DNA of 64,000 nucleotides, taken from contig JAWQEG010000710.1 in assembly GCA_033782935.1 (NCBI GenBank), positions 4,154,001 to 4,218,000 of the forward strand, given 5' to 3'. Below, piece after piece: positions 1 to 13,151 of the stretch (position 1 is its first letter; each line of letters starts with the position of its first letter). Position numbers and translations under genes: made by a program. The notes beneath the pieces are model-generated. The model ran no database searches. It saw only the letters and a program-made list of their open reading frames with translations, and was not told the DNA's origin. Source of the stretch: Petrolisthes cinctipes (taxonomy: Eukaryota > Arthropoda > Malacostraca > Decapoda > Porcellanidae).

Positions 1-325
1 CAAATTCAGGCTCAAAACAACCGAAAATTCAATATTTTGGGGTCCCAGAAGCAATCTGTACATGCCTACTCAGTGCTAGAATATTTTCAAAATATAGGCT
101 AAAAACATGCTAAAAATCGATATTTTAGGTGCCAAAAAGTCGATATCTCAAATTCAGTCCCAAAACACCCGACAATTCGATATGTAGGGGTCCCAGAAGC
201 GATCTGTACATGCCTACTCCGTGTTAGAGTATTTTCAAAATACATGCTCAAAACATACTGAAAATCGATCTTTTAGGTGCACAAAAGTCGATATGTGCAT
301 GCATCTTCAGTACCCGTTTATATCT

Positions 326-491
326 CAAATTCAGGCTCAAAACACCTGAAAATTCAATATTTTGGGGTCCCAGAAGCAATCTGTACAGTGTTAGAGTATT
401 TTCAAAATACAGGCCCAAAACATGCTGAAAATCGATATTTTAGATGCCCAAAGTCAATATGTGCATGTATCTTCTGTACCCGTTTATATCT
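326..491 (+). repeat. B monomer with the C-type 10-bp deletion (166 bp)
   Basis: Anchors at 326 and 492 are 166 bp apart. The sequence reads ctgtacagtgttagag near 385, which has the same missing 10 bp as C1 but the gtgttagag of a B monomer. It is the only B monomer with this deletion that I noticed. Conversion from C or an independent slippage event would both explain it. Confidence 0.8.
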
Positions 492-3400
492 CAAATTCAG
501 GCTCAAAACACCCGAAAATTCAATATTTTGGGGTTCCAGAAGCAATCTGTACATGCCTACACCGTGTTAGAGTATTTTCAAAATACAGGCCAAAAACATG
601 CTGAAAATCGATATTTTAGATGCCTAAAGTCAATATGTGCATGTATCTTCTGTACCCGTTTATATCTCAAATTCAGGCTCAAAACACCCGAAAATTCAAT
701 ATTTTGGGTCCCAGAAGCAATCTGTAAATGCCTACACAGTGCTAGAATATTTTCAAAATATAGGCTAAAAACATGCTAAAAATCGATATTATAGGTGCCA
801 AAAAATCGATATCTTAAATTCAGTCCCATAACACCCGAAAATTCGATATTTAGAGGTCCCAGAAGCTATCTGTACATGCCTACTCCGTGTTAGAGTATTT
901 TCAAAATACAGGCCAAAAACATACTGAAAATCGATCTTTTAGGTTCCCAAAAGTCGATATGTGCATGCATCTTCTGTACCCGTTTATATCTCAAATCCTG
1001 GCCCTAAACACCCGAAAATTCGATATTTTGGGGTCCCAGAAGCGATCTGTACATGCCTACTCCGTGTTAGAGTATTTTCAAAATTTAGGCCCAAAATATG
1101 CTGAAAATCGATAATTTAGATGCCCAAAGTCAATATGTGCATGTATCTTCTGTACCCGTTTATATCTCAAATTCAGGCTCAAAACACCCGAAAATTCAAT
1201 ATTTTGGGGTCCCAGAAGCAATCTGTACATGCCTACTCATTGTTAGAGTATTTTCAAAATACAGGCCCAAAACATGCTGAAAATCGATATTTTAGATGCC
1301 CAAAGTCAATATGTGCATGTATCTTCTGTACCCGTTTATATCTCAAATTCAGGCTCAAAACACCCGAAAATTCAATATTTTGGGGTCCCAGAAGCAATCT
1401 GTACATGCCTACACAGTGCTAGAATATTTTCAAAATATAGGCTAAAAACATGCTAAAAATCGACATTATAGGTGCCAAAAAATCGATATCTCAAATTCAG
1501 TCCCAAAACACCCGAAAATTCGATATTTAGAGGTCCCAGAAGGTATCTCTGTACATGTCTACTCCGTGTTAGAGTATTTTCAAAATACAGGCCAAAAACA
1601 TACTGAAAATCGATCTTTTAGGTGCCCAAAAGTCGATATGTGCATGCATCTTCTGTACCCGTTTATATCTCAAATTCAGGCTCAAAACACCCGAAAATTC
1701 AATATTTTGGGGTCCCAGAAGCAATCTGTACATGCCTACACAGTGCTAGAATATTTTCAAAATATAGGCTAAAAACATGCTGAAAATCGATATTTTAGGT
1801 GCCAAAAAATCGATATCTCAAATTCAGTCCCAAAACACCCGAAAATTCGATATTTAGAGGTCCCAGAAGGTATCTGTACATGCCTACTCCGTGTTAGAGT
1901 ATTTTCAAAATACAGGCCAAAAACATACTGAAAATCGATCTTTTAGGTGCCCAAAAGTCGATATGTGCATGCATCTTCTGTACCCGTTTATATCTCAAAT
2001 TCTGGCTCTAAACACCCGAAAAATCAATATTTTGGGGTCCCAGAAGCGATCTGTACATGCCTACTCCGTGTTAGAGTATTTTCAAAATTCAGGCCCAAAA
2101 CATGCTGAAAATCGATATTTTGGGTGCCCAAAGTCAATATGTGCATGTATCTTCTGTACCCGTTTATATCTCAAATTCAGGCTCAAAACACCCGAAAATT
2201 CAATATTTTGGGGTCCCAGAAGCAATCTGTACATGCCTACTCAGTGCTAGAATATTTTCAAAATATAGGCTAAAAACATGCTAAAAATCGATCTTTTAGG
2301 TGCCAAAAAGTCGATATCTCAAATTCAGTCCCAAAACACCCGAAAATTCGATATTTAGGGGTCCCAGAAGCGATCTGTGCATGCCTACTCCGTGTTAGAG
2401 TATTTTCAAAATACATGCTCAAAACATACTGAAAATCGATCTTTTAGGTGCACAAAAGTCGATATGTGCATGCATCTTCAGTACCCGTTTATATCTCAAA
2501 TTCAGGCTCAAAACACCCGAAAATTCAATATTTTGGGGTCCCAGAAGCAATCTGTACATGCCTACTCAGTGTTAGAGTATTTTCAAAATACGGGCCCAAA
2601 ACATGCTGAAAATCGATATTTTAGATGCCCAAAGTCAATATGTGCATGTATCTTCTGTACCCGTTTATATCTCAAATTCAGGCTCAAAACACCCGAAAAT
2701 TCAATATTTTGGGGTCCCAGAAGCAATCTGTACAGTACTAGAATATTTTCAAAATATAGGCTAAAAACATGCTAAAAATCGATCTTTTAGGTGCCAAAAA
2801 GTCGATATCTCAAATTCAGTCCCAAAACACCCGAAAATTCAATATTTTGGGGTCCCAGAAGCAATCTGTACATGCCTACTCCGTGTTAGAGTATTTTCAA
2901 AATACAGGCCCAAAACATGCTGAAAATCGATATTTTAGATGCCTAAAGTCAATATGTGCATGTATCTTCTGTACCCGTTTATATCTCAAATTCAGTCCCA
3001 AAACACCCGAAAATTCGATATTTAGAGGTCCCAGAAGGTATCTGTACATGTCTACTCCGTGTTAGAGTATTTTCAAAATACAGGCCAAAAACATACTGAA
3101 AATTGATCTTTTAGGTGCCCAAAAGTCGATATGTGCATGCATCTTCTGTACCCGTTTATATCTCAAATTCAGGCTCAAAACACCCGAGAATTCAATATTT
3201 TGGGGTCCCAGAAGCAATCTGTACATGCCTACACAGTGCTAGAATATTTTCAAAATATAGGCTAAAAACATGCTGAAAATCGATATTTTAGGTGCCAAAA
3301 AATCGATATCTCAAATTCAGTCCCAAAACACCCGAAAATTCGATATTTAGAGGTCCCAGAAGGCATCTGTACATGCCTACTCCGTGTTAGAGTATTTTCA

Positions 3401-4942
3401 AAATACAGGCCAAAAACATACTGAAAATCGATCTTTTAGGTGCCCAAAAGTCGATATGTGCATGCATCTTCTGTACCCGTTTATATCTCAAATTCTTGCT
3501 CTAAACACCCGAAAAATCAATATTTTGGGTTCCCAGAAGCGATCTGTACATGCCTACTCCGTGTTAGAGTATTTTCAAAATTCAGGCCCAAAACATGCTG
3601 AAAATCGATATTTTTGGTGCCCAAAGTCAATATGTGCATGTATCTTCTGTACCCGTTTATATCTCAAATTCAGGCTCAAAACACCCGAAAATTCAATATT
3701 TTGGGGTCCCAGAAGCAATCTGTACATGCCTACTCAATGCTAGAATATTTTCAAAATATAGGCTAAAAACATGCTAAAAATCGATCTTTTAGGTGCCAAA
3801 AAGTCGATATCTCAAATTCAGTCCCAAAACACCCGAAAATTCGATATTTAGGGGTCCCAGAAGCGATCTGTACATGCCTACTCCGTGTTAGAGTATTTTC
3901 AAAATACATGCTCAAAACATACTGAAAATCGATCTTTTAGGTGCACAAAAGTTGATATGTGCATGCATCTTCAGTACCCGTTTATATCTCAAATTCAGGC
4001 TCAAAACACCCGAAAATTCAATATTTTGGGGTCCCAGAAGCAATCTGTACATGCCTACTCAGTGTTAGAGTATTTTCAAAATACAGGCCCAAAACATGCT
4101 GAAAATCGATATTTTAGATGCCCAAAGTCAATATGTGCATGTATCTTCTGTACCCGTTTATATCTCAAATTCAGGCTCAAAACACCCGAAAATTCAATAT
4201 TTTGGGGTCCCAGAAGCAATCTGTACAGTGCTAGAATATTTTCAAAATATAGGCTAAAAACATGCTAAAAATCGATCTTTTAGGTGCCAAAAAGTCGATA
4301 TCTCAAATTCAGTCCCAAAACACCCGAAAATTCAATATTTTGGGGTCCCAGAAGCAATCTGTACAGTGCTAGAATATTTTCAAAATATAGGCTAAAAACA
4401 TGCTAAAAATCGATCTTTTAGATGCCAAAAAGTCGATATCTCAAATTCAGTCCCAAAACACCCGAAAATTCGATATTTAGGGGTCCCAGAAGCGATCTGT
4501 ACATGCCTACTCCGTGTTAGAGTATTTTCAAAATACATGCTCAAAACATACTGAAAATCGATCTTTTAGGTGCACAAAAGTCGATATGTGCATGCATCTT
4601 CAGTACCCGTTTATATCTCCAATTCAGGCTCAAAAAACCCGAAAATTCAATATTTTGGGGTCCCAGAAGCAATCTGTACATGCCTACTCAGTGTTAGAGT
4701 ATTTTCAAAATACAGGCCCAAAACATGCTGAAAATCGATATTTTAGATGCCCAAAGTCAATATGTGCATGTATCTTCTGTACCCGTTTATATCTCAAATT
4801 CAGGCTCACAACGCACGAAAATTCAATATTTTGGGGTCCCAGAAGCAATCTGTACATGCCTACACAGTGCTAGAATATTTTCAAAATATAGGCTAAAAAC
4901 ATGCTAAAAATCGACATTTTAGGTGCCAAAAAATCGATATCT

Positions 4943-5090
4943 CAAATTCAGTCCCAAAACACCCGAAAATTCGATATTTAGAGGTCCCAGAAGGTATCTG
5001 TACATGCCTACTCCGTGTTAGAGTATTTTCAAAATACAGGCCAAAAACATACTGAAAATCGATCTTTTAGGTGCCCAAAAGTCGATATCT
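4943..5090 (+). repeat. Shortened A2 monomer with the C-type 29-bp deletion
   Basis: Anchors at 4943 and 5091 are 148 bp apart. The first half and most of the second are A2 (gaaggtatctg, ggtgcccaaaag), but the end is gtcgatatctcaaattc, the exact C deletion joint. An A/C crossover inside the second half is the simplest explanation. Confidence 0.85.
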
Positions 5091-8000
5091 CAAATTCAGT
5101 CCCAAAACACCCGAAAATTCAATATTTTGGGGTCCCAGAAGCAATCTGTACATGCCTACTCAGTGTTAGAGTATTTTCAAAATACAGGCCCAAAACATGC
5201 TGAAAATCGATATTTTAGATGCACAAAGTCAATATGTGCATGTATCTTCTGTACCCGTTTATATCTCAAATTCAGGCTCAAAACACCCGAAAATTCAATA
5301 TTTTGGGGTCCCAGAAGCAATCTGTACATGCCTACACAGTGCTAGAATATTTTCAAAATATAGGCTAAAAACATGCTAAAAATCGACATTATAGGTGCCA
5401 AAAAATCGATATCTCAAATTCAGTCCCAAAACACCCGAAAATTCGATATTTAGAGGTCCCAGAAGGTATCTGTACATGCCTACTCCGTGTTAGAGTATTT
5501 TCAAAATACAGGCCAAAAACATACTGAAAATCGATCTTTTAGGTGCCCAAAAGTCGATATGTGCATGCATCTTCTGTACCCGTTTATATCTCAAATTCTG
5601 GCCCTAAACACCCGAAAATTCGATATTTTGGGGTTCAAGAAGCGATCTGTACATCCCTACTCCGTATTAGAGTATTTTCAAAATTCAGGTCCAAAACATG
5701 CTGAAAATCGATATTTTTGGTGCCCAAAGTCAATATGTGCATGTATCTTCTGTACCCGTTTATATCTCAAATTCAGGCTCAAAACAACCGAAAATTCAAT
5801 ATTTTGGGGTCCCAGAAGCAATCTGTACATGCCTACTCAGTGCTAGAATATTTTCAAAATATAGGCTAAAAACATGCTAAAAATCGATCTTTTAGGTGCC
5901 AAAAAGTCGATATCTCAAATTCAGTCCCAAAACACCCGACAATTCGATATGTAGGGGTTCCAGAAGCGATCTGTACATGCCTACTCCGTGTTAGAGTATT
6001 TTCAAAATTCAGGCCCAAAACATGCTGAGAATCGATATTTTTGGTGCCCAAAGTCAATATGTGCATGTATCTTCTGTACCCGTTTATATCTCAAATTCAG
6101 GCTCAAAACACCCGAAAATTCAATATTTTGGGGTCCCAGAAGCAATCTGTACAGTGCTAGAATATTTTCAAAATATATGCTAAAAACATGCTAAAAATCG
6201 ATCTTTTAGGTGCCAAAAAGTCGATATCTCAAATTCAGTCCCAAAACACCCGAAAATTCGATATTTAGAGGTCCCAGAAGCGATCTGTACATGCCTACTC
6301 CGTGTTAGAGTATTTTCAAAATACATGCTCAAAACATACTGAAAATCGATCTTTTAGGTACACAAAAGTCGATATGTGCATGCATCTTCAGTACCCGTTT
6401 ATATCTCAAATTCAGGCTCAAAACACCCTAAAATTCAATATTTTGGGGTCCCAGAAGCAATCTGTACATGCCTACTCAGTGTTAGAGTATTTTCAAAATA
6501 CAGGCCCAAAACATGCTGAAAATCGATATTTTAGATGCCTAAAGTCAATATGTGCATGTATCTTCTGTACCCGTTTATATCTCAAATTCTGGCTCAAAAC
6601 ACCCGAAAATTCAATATTTTGGGGTCCCAGAAGCAATCTGTACATGCCTACACAGTGCTAGAATATTTTCAAAATATAGGCTAAAAACATGCTGAAAATC
6701 GATATTTTAGGTGCCAAAAAATCGATATCTCAAATTCAGTCCCAAAACACCCGAAAATTCGATATTTAGAGGTCCCAGAAGGTATCTGTACATGCCTACT
6801 CCGTGTTAGAGTATTTTCAAAATACATGCTCAAAACATACTGAAAATCGATCTTTTAGGTGCCCAAAAGTCGATATGTGCATGCATCTTCAGTACCCGTT
6901 TATATCTCAAATTCAGGCTCAAAACACCCGAAAATTCAATATTTTGGGGTCCCAGAAGCAATCTGTACATGCCTACTCAGTGTTAGAGTATTTTCAAAAT
7001 ACAGGCCCAAAACATGCTGAAAATCGATATTTTAGATGCCCAAAGTCAATATGTGCATGTATCTTCTGTACCCGTTTATATCTCAAATTCAGGCTCAAAA
7101 CACCCGAAAATTCAATATTTTGGGGTCCCAGAAGCAATCTGTACATGCCTACACAGTGCTAGAATATTTTCAAAATATAGGCTAAAAACATGCTAAAAAT
7201 CGACATTTTAGGTGCCAAAAAAATCGATATCTCAAATTCAGTCCCAAAACACCCGAAAATTCGATATTTAGAGGTCCCAGAAGGTATCTGTACATGCCTA
7301 CTCCGTGTTAGAGTATTTTCAAAATACAGGCCAAAAACATACTGAAAATCGATCTTTTAGGTGCCCAAAAGTCGATATGTGCATGCATCTTCTGTACCCG
7401 TTTATATCTCAAATTCTGGCCCTAAACACCCGAAAATTCGATATTTTGGGGTCCCAGAAGCGATCTGTACATGCCTACTCCGTGTCAGAGTATTTTCAAA
7501 ATTCAAGCCCAAAACATGCTGAGAATCGATATTTTTGGTGCCCAAAGTCAATATGTGCATGTATCTTCTGTACCCGTTTATATCTCAAATTCAGGCTCAA
7601 AACACCCGAAAATTCAATATTTTGGGGTCCCAGAAGCAATCTGTACAGTGCTAGAATATTTTCAAAATATATGCTAAAAACATGCTAAAAATCGATCTTT
7701 TAGGTGCCAAAAAGTCGATATCTCAAATTCAGTCCCAAAACACCCGAAAATTCAATATTTTGGGGTCCCAGAAGCAATCTGTACATGCCTACTCAGTGTT
7801 AGAGTATTTTCAAAATACAGGCCCAAAACATGCTGAAAATCGATATTTTAGATGCCCAAAGTCAATATGTGCATGTATCTTCTGTACCCGTTTATATCTC
7901 AAATTCTGGCTCAAAACACCCGAAAATTCAATATTTTGGGGTCCCAGAAGCAATCTGTACATGCCTACACAGTGATAGAATATTTTCAAAATATAGGCTA

Positions 8001-9540
8001 AAAACATGCTGAAAATCGATATTTTAGGTGCCAAAAAATCGATATCTCAAATTCAGTCCCAAAACACCCGAAAATTCGATATTTAGAGGTCCCAGAAGGT
8101 ATCTGTACATGCCTACTCCGTGTTAGAGTATTTTCAAAATACAGGCCAAAAACATACTGAAAATCGATCTTTTAGGTGCCCAAAAGTCGATATCTGCATG
8201 CATCTTCTGTACCCGTTTATATCTCAAATTCTGGCCCTAAACACCCGAAAATTCGATATTTTGGGGTCCCAGAAGCGATCTGTACATGCCTACTCCGTGT
8301 TAGAGTATTTTCAAAATTCAGGCCCAAAACATGCTGAAAATCGATATTTTTGGTGCCCAAAGTCAATATGTGCATGTATCTTCTGTACCCGTTTATATCT
8401 CAAATTCAGGCTCAAAACACCCGAAAATTCAATATTTTGGGGTCCCAGAAGCAATCTGTACATGCCTACTCAGTGCTAGAATATTTTCAAAATATAGGCT
8501 AAAAACATGCTAAAAATCGATCTTTTAGGTGCCAAAAAGTCGATATCTCAAATTCAGTCCCAAAACACCCGAAAATTCGATATTTAGGGGTCCCAGAAGC
8601 GATCTGTACATGCCTACTCCGTGTTAGAGTATTTTCAAAATACATGCTCAAAACATACTGAAAATCGATCTTTTAGGTGCACAAAAGTCGATATGTGCAT
8701 GCATCTTCAGTACCCGTTTATATCCCAAATTCAGGCTCAAAACACCCGAAAATTCAATGTTTTGGGGTCCCAGAAGCAATCTGTACATGCCTACTCAGTG
8801 TTAGAGTATTTTCAAAATACAGGCCCAAAACATGCTGAAAATCGATATTTTAGATGCACAAAGTCAATATGTGCATGTATCTTCTGTACCCGTTTATATC
8901 TCAAATTCAGGCTCAAAACACCCGAAAATTCAATATTTTGGGGTCCCAGAAGCAATCTGTACATGCCTACACAGTGCTAGAATATTTTCAAAATATAGGC
9001 TAAAAACATGCTAAAAATCGACATTTTAGGTGCCAAAAAATCGATATCTCAAATTCAGTCCCAAAACACCCGAAAATTCGATATTTAGAGGTCACAGAAG
9101 GTATCTGTACATGCCTACTCCGTGTTAGAGTATTTTCAAAATACAGGCCAAAAACATACTGAAAATCGATCTTTTAGGTGCCCAAAAGTCGATATGTGCA
9201 TGCATCTTCTGTACCCGTTTATATCTCAAATTCTGGCCCTAAACACCCGAAAATTCGATATTTTGGGGTCCCAGAAGCGATCTGTACATGCCTACTCCGT
9301 GTTAGAGTATTTTCAAAATTCAGGCCCAAAACATGCTGAGAATCGATATTTTTGGTGCCCAAAGTCAATATGTGCATGTATCTTCTGTACCCGTTTATAT
9401 CTCAAATTCAGGCTCAAAACACCCGAAAATTCAATATTTTGGGGTCCCAGAAGCAATCTGTACAGTGCTAGAATATTTTCAAAATATATGCTAAAAACAT
9501 TCTAAAAATCGATCTTTTAGGTGCCAAAAAGTCGATATCT

Positions 9541-9688
9541 CAAATTCAGTCCCAAAACACCCGAAAATTCGATATTTAGAGGTCCCAGAAGGTATCTGTA
9601 CATGCCTACTCCGTGTTAGAGTATTTTCAAAATACAGGCCAAAAACATACTGAAAATCGATCTTTTAGGTGCCCAAAAGTCGATATCT
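9541..9688 (+). repeat. Second shortened A2 monomer, related to the one at 4943
   Basis: Anchors at 9541 and 9689 are 148 bp apart, with the same A2 start and the same C-type end. The copy lies 4,598 bp from the one at 4943 and is followed by the same unusual join to a B1-like first half headed by cagtccc. The two probably descend from one event. Confidence 0.82.
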
Positions 9689-9955
9689 CAAATTCAGTCC
9701 CAAAACACCCGAAAATTCAATATTTTGGGGTCCCAGAAGCAATCTGTACATGCCTACTCAGTGTTAGAGTATTTTCAAAAATACAGGCCCAAAACATGCC
9801 CAAAATTCGATATTTAGAGGTCCCAGAAGGTATCTGTACATGCCTACTCCGTGTTAGAGTATTTTCAAAATACAGGCCAAAAACATACTGAAAATCGATC
9901 TTTTAGGTGCCCAAAAGTCGATATGTGCATGCATCTTCTGTACCCGTTTATATCT
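9689..9955 (+). repeat. One-and-a-half monomer (267 bp): half-register fusion
   Basis: Anchors at 9689 and 9956 are 267 bp apart, equal to 177 + 90, or three half-monomers. After a B-type first half, the next half starts as H2 (caaaaatacaggcccaaaac) and changes near 9800 into H1 (ccaaaattcgatatttagag), followed by a normal A2 second half. The crossover therefore joined H2 to H1 at matching half-monomer positions. There is also one extra A in caaaaatac. Confidence 0.88.
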
Positions 9956-12900
9956 CAAATTCTGGCCCTAAACACCCGAAAATTCGATATTTTGGGGTCC
10001 CAGAAGCGATCTGTACATGCCTACTCCGTGTTAGAGTATTTTCAAAATTCAGGCCCAAAACATGCTGAGAATCGATATTTTTGGTGCCCAAAGTCAATAT
10101 GTGCATGTATCTTCTGTACCCGTTTATATCTCAAATTCAGGCTCAAAACACCCGAAAATTCAATATTTTGGGGTCCCAGAAGCAATCTGTACATGCCTAC
10201 TCAGTGCTAGAATATTTTCAAAACATAGGCTAAAAACATGCTAAAAATCGATCTTTTAGGTGCCAAAAAGTCGATATCTCAAATTCAGTCCCAAAACACC
10301 CGAAAATTCGATATTTAGAGGTCCCAGAAGGTATCTGTACATGCCTACTCCGTGTTAGAGTATTTTCAAAATACAGGCCAAAAACATACTGAAAATCGAT
10401 TTTTTAGGTGCCCAAAAGTCGATATGTGCATGTATCTTCTGTACCCGTTTATATCTCAAATTCTGGCCCAAAACACTCGAAAATTCGATATTTTGGGGTC
10501 CCAGAAGCAATCTGTACATGCCTGCTCAGTGTTAGAGTATTTTCAAAATTCAGGCCCAAAACATGCTGAAAATCGATATTTTTGGTGCCCAAAGTCAGTA
10601 TGTGCATGTATCTTCTGTACCCGTTTATATCTCAAATTCAGGCTCAAAACACCCGAAAATTCAATATTTTGGGGTCCCAGAAGCAATCTGTACATGCCTA
10701 CTCAGTGCTAGAATATTTTCAAAATATAGGCTAAAAACATGCTAAAAATCGATCTTTTAGGTGCCAAAAAATCGATATCTCAAATTCAGTCCCAAAACAC
10801 CCGAAAATACGATATTTAGAGGTCCAAGAAGGTATCTGTACATGCCTACTCCGTGTTAGAGTATTTTCAAAATACAGGCCAAAAACATACTGAAAATCGA
10901 TCTTTTAGGTGCACAAAAGTCGATATGTGCATGCATCTTCTGTACCCGTTTATATCTCAAATTCTGGCCCTAAACACCCGAAAATTCGATATTTTGGGGT
11001 CCGAGAAGCGATCTGTACACGCCTACTCCGTGTTGGAGTATTTTCAAAATTCAAGCCCAAAACATGCTGAAAATCGATATTTTTGGTGCCCAAAGTCAAT
11101 ATGTGCATGTATCTTCTGTACCCGTTTATATCTCAAATTCAGGCTCAAAACACCCGAAAATTCAATATTTTGGGGTCCCAGAAGCAATCTGTACATGCCT
11201 ACTCAGTGCTAGAATATTTTCAAAATATAGGCTAAAAACATGCTAAAAATCGATCTTTTAGGTGCCAAAAAGTCGATATCTCAAATTCAGTCCCAAAACA
11301 CCCGAAAATTCGAGATTTAGGGGTCCCAGAAGCGATCTGTACATGCCTACTCCGTGTTAGAGTATTTTCAAAATACATGCTCAAAACATACTGAAAATCG
11401 ATCTTTTAGGTGCACAAAAGTCGATATGTGCATGCATCTTCTGTACCCGTTTATATCTCAAATTCTGGCCCTAAACACCCGAAAATTCGATATTTTGGGG
11501 TCCGTGAAGCGATCTGTACACGCCTACTCCGTGTTAGAGTATTTTCAATATTCAGGCCCAAAACATGCTGAAAATCGATATTTTTGGTGCCCAAAGTCAA
11601 TATGTGCATGTATCTTCTGTACCCGTTTATATCTCAAATTCAGGCTCAAAACACCCAAAAATTCAATATTTTGGGGTCCCAGAAGCAATCTGTACATGCC
11701 TACTCAGTGCTAGAATATTTTCAAAATATAGGCTAAAAACATGCTAAAAATCGATCTTTTAGGTGCCAAAAAGTCGATATCTCAAATTCAGTCCCAAAAC
11801 ACCCGAAAATTCGATATTTAGGGGTCCCAGAAGCGATCTGTACATGCCTACTCCGTGTTAGAGTATTTTCAAAATACATGCTCAAAACATACTGAAAATC
11901 GATCTGTTAGGTGCACAAAAGTCGATATGTGCATGCATCTTCAGTACCCGTTTATATCTCAAATTCAGGCTCAAAACACCCGAAAATTCGATTTTTTCGG
12001 GTCCCAGAAGCGATCTGTACATGCCTACTCCGTGTTAGAGTATTTTCAATATTCAGGCCCAAAACATGCTGAAAATCGATATTTTTGGTGCCCAAAGTCA
12101 ATATGTGCATGTATCTTCTGTACCCGTTTATATCTCAAATTAAGGCTCAAAACACCCGAAAATTCAATATTTTGGGGTCCCAGAAGCAATCTGTACATGC
12201 CTACTCAGTGCTAGAATATTTTCAAAATATAGGCTAAAAACATGCTAAAAATCGATCTTTTAGGTGCCAAAAAGTCGATATCTCAAATTCAGTCCCAAAA
12301 CACCCGAAAATTCGATATTTAGGGGTCCCAGAAGCGATCTGTACATGCCTACTCCGTGTTAGAGTATTTTCAAAATACATGCTCAAAACATACTGAAAAT
12401 CTATCTTTTAGGTGCACAAAAGTCGATATGTGCATGCATCTTCTGTACCCGTTTATATCTCAAATTCTGGCCCTAAACACCCGAAAATTCGATATTTTGG
12501 GGTCCCAGAAGCGATCTGTACATGCCTACTCCGTGTTAGAGTATTTTCAAGATTCAGGCCCAAAACATGCTGAAAATCGATATTTTTGGTGCCCAAAGTC
12601 AATATGTGCATGTATCTTCTGTACCCGTTTATATCTCAAATTCAGGCTCAAAACAACCGAAAATTCAATATTTTGGGGTCCCAGAAGCAATCTGTACAGT
12701 GCTAGAATATTTTCAAAATATAGGCTAAAAACATGCAAAAAACGATCTTTTAGGTGCCAAAAAGTCGATATCTCAAATTCAGTCCCAAAACACCCGAAAA
12801 TTCGATATTTAGGGGTCCCAGAAGCGATCTGTACATGCCTACTCCGTGTTAGAGTATTTTCAAAATACATGCTCAAAACATACTGAAAATCGATCTTTTA

Positions 12901-13151
12901 GGTGCACAAAAGTCAATATGTGCATGTATCTTCTGTACCCGTTTATATCTCAAATTCAGGCTCAAAACACCCGAAAATTCAATATTTTGGGGTCCCAGAA
13001 GCAATCTGTACATGCCTACTCAGTGCTAGAATATTTTCAAAATATAGGCTAAAAACATGCTAAAAATCGATCTTTTAGGTGCCAAAAAGTCGATATCTCA
13101 AATTCAGTCCCAAAACACCCGAAAATTCGATATTTAGGGGTCCCAGAAGCG
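9832..13151 (+). repeat. 3,320-bp block, copy 1
   Basis: The block contains five 501-bp HORs, one 490-bp HOR and one 325-bp A-C dimer (2,505 + 490 + 325 = 3,320). Its private variants include ctgagaatcg, the tttttt near 10400, cactcgaaaattcg, gaaaatacgatat, tccgagaagc, cgagatttag, tccgtgaagc, atctgttagg, gattttttcggg and gcaaaaaacgatc. All of these recur exactly 3,320 bp downstream. The left edge is sharp: bases 9830-9831 differ from 13150-13151. Confidence 0.95.
12774..13098 (+). repeat. A-C dimer (325 bp) formed by an A/B hybrid monomer
   Basis: Anchors at 12774, 12951 and 13099 give 177 + 148. The first monomer begins as A1 but its end is B-type (gtcaatatgtgcatgta), so an A/B crossover in the second half removed one 176-bp monomer. 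It is copied at 16094-16418 as part of the 3,320-bp block. Confidence 0.85.

Larger units (their letters stand above)
1..9831 (+). repeat. Left irregular region of the array
   Basis: HOR order is often broken here. Consecutive B monomers occur (anchors at 492 and 668; 1168 and 1344), A-C dimers lacking B recur, and one B at 326-491 is only 166 bp because it carries the 10-bp deletion otherwise typical of C. From about 5.5 kb the 501-bp HOR is more regular. Nothing other than satellite is present. Confidence 0.85.

Noticed and set aside
12547..12876. 109-codon open frame on the - strand (also at 15867-16196)
   Set aside because: It exists because one C monomer lost bases (gcaaaaaacgatc), opening a reverse frame. 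The second copy is due only to the 3,320-bp duplication.
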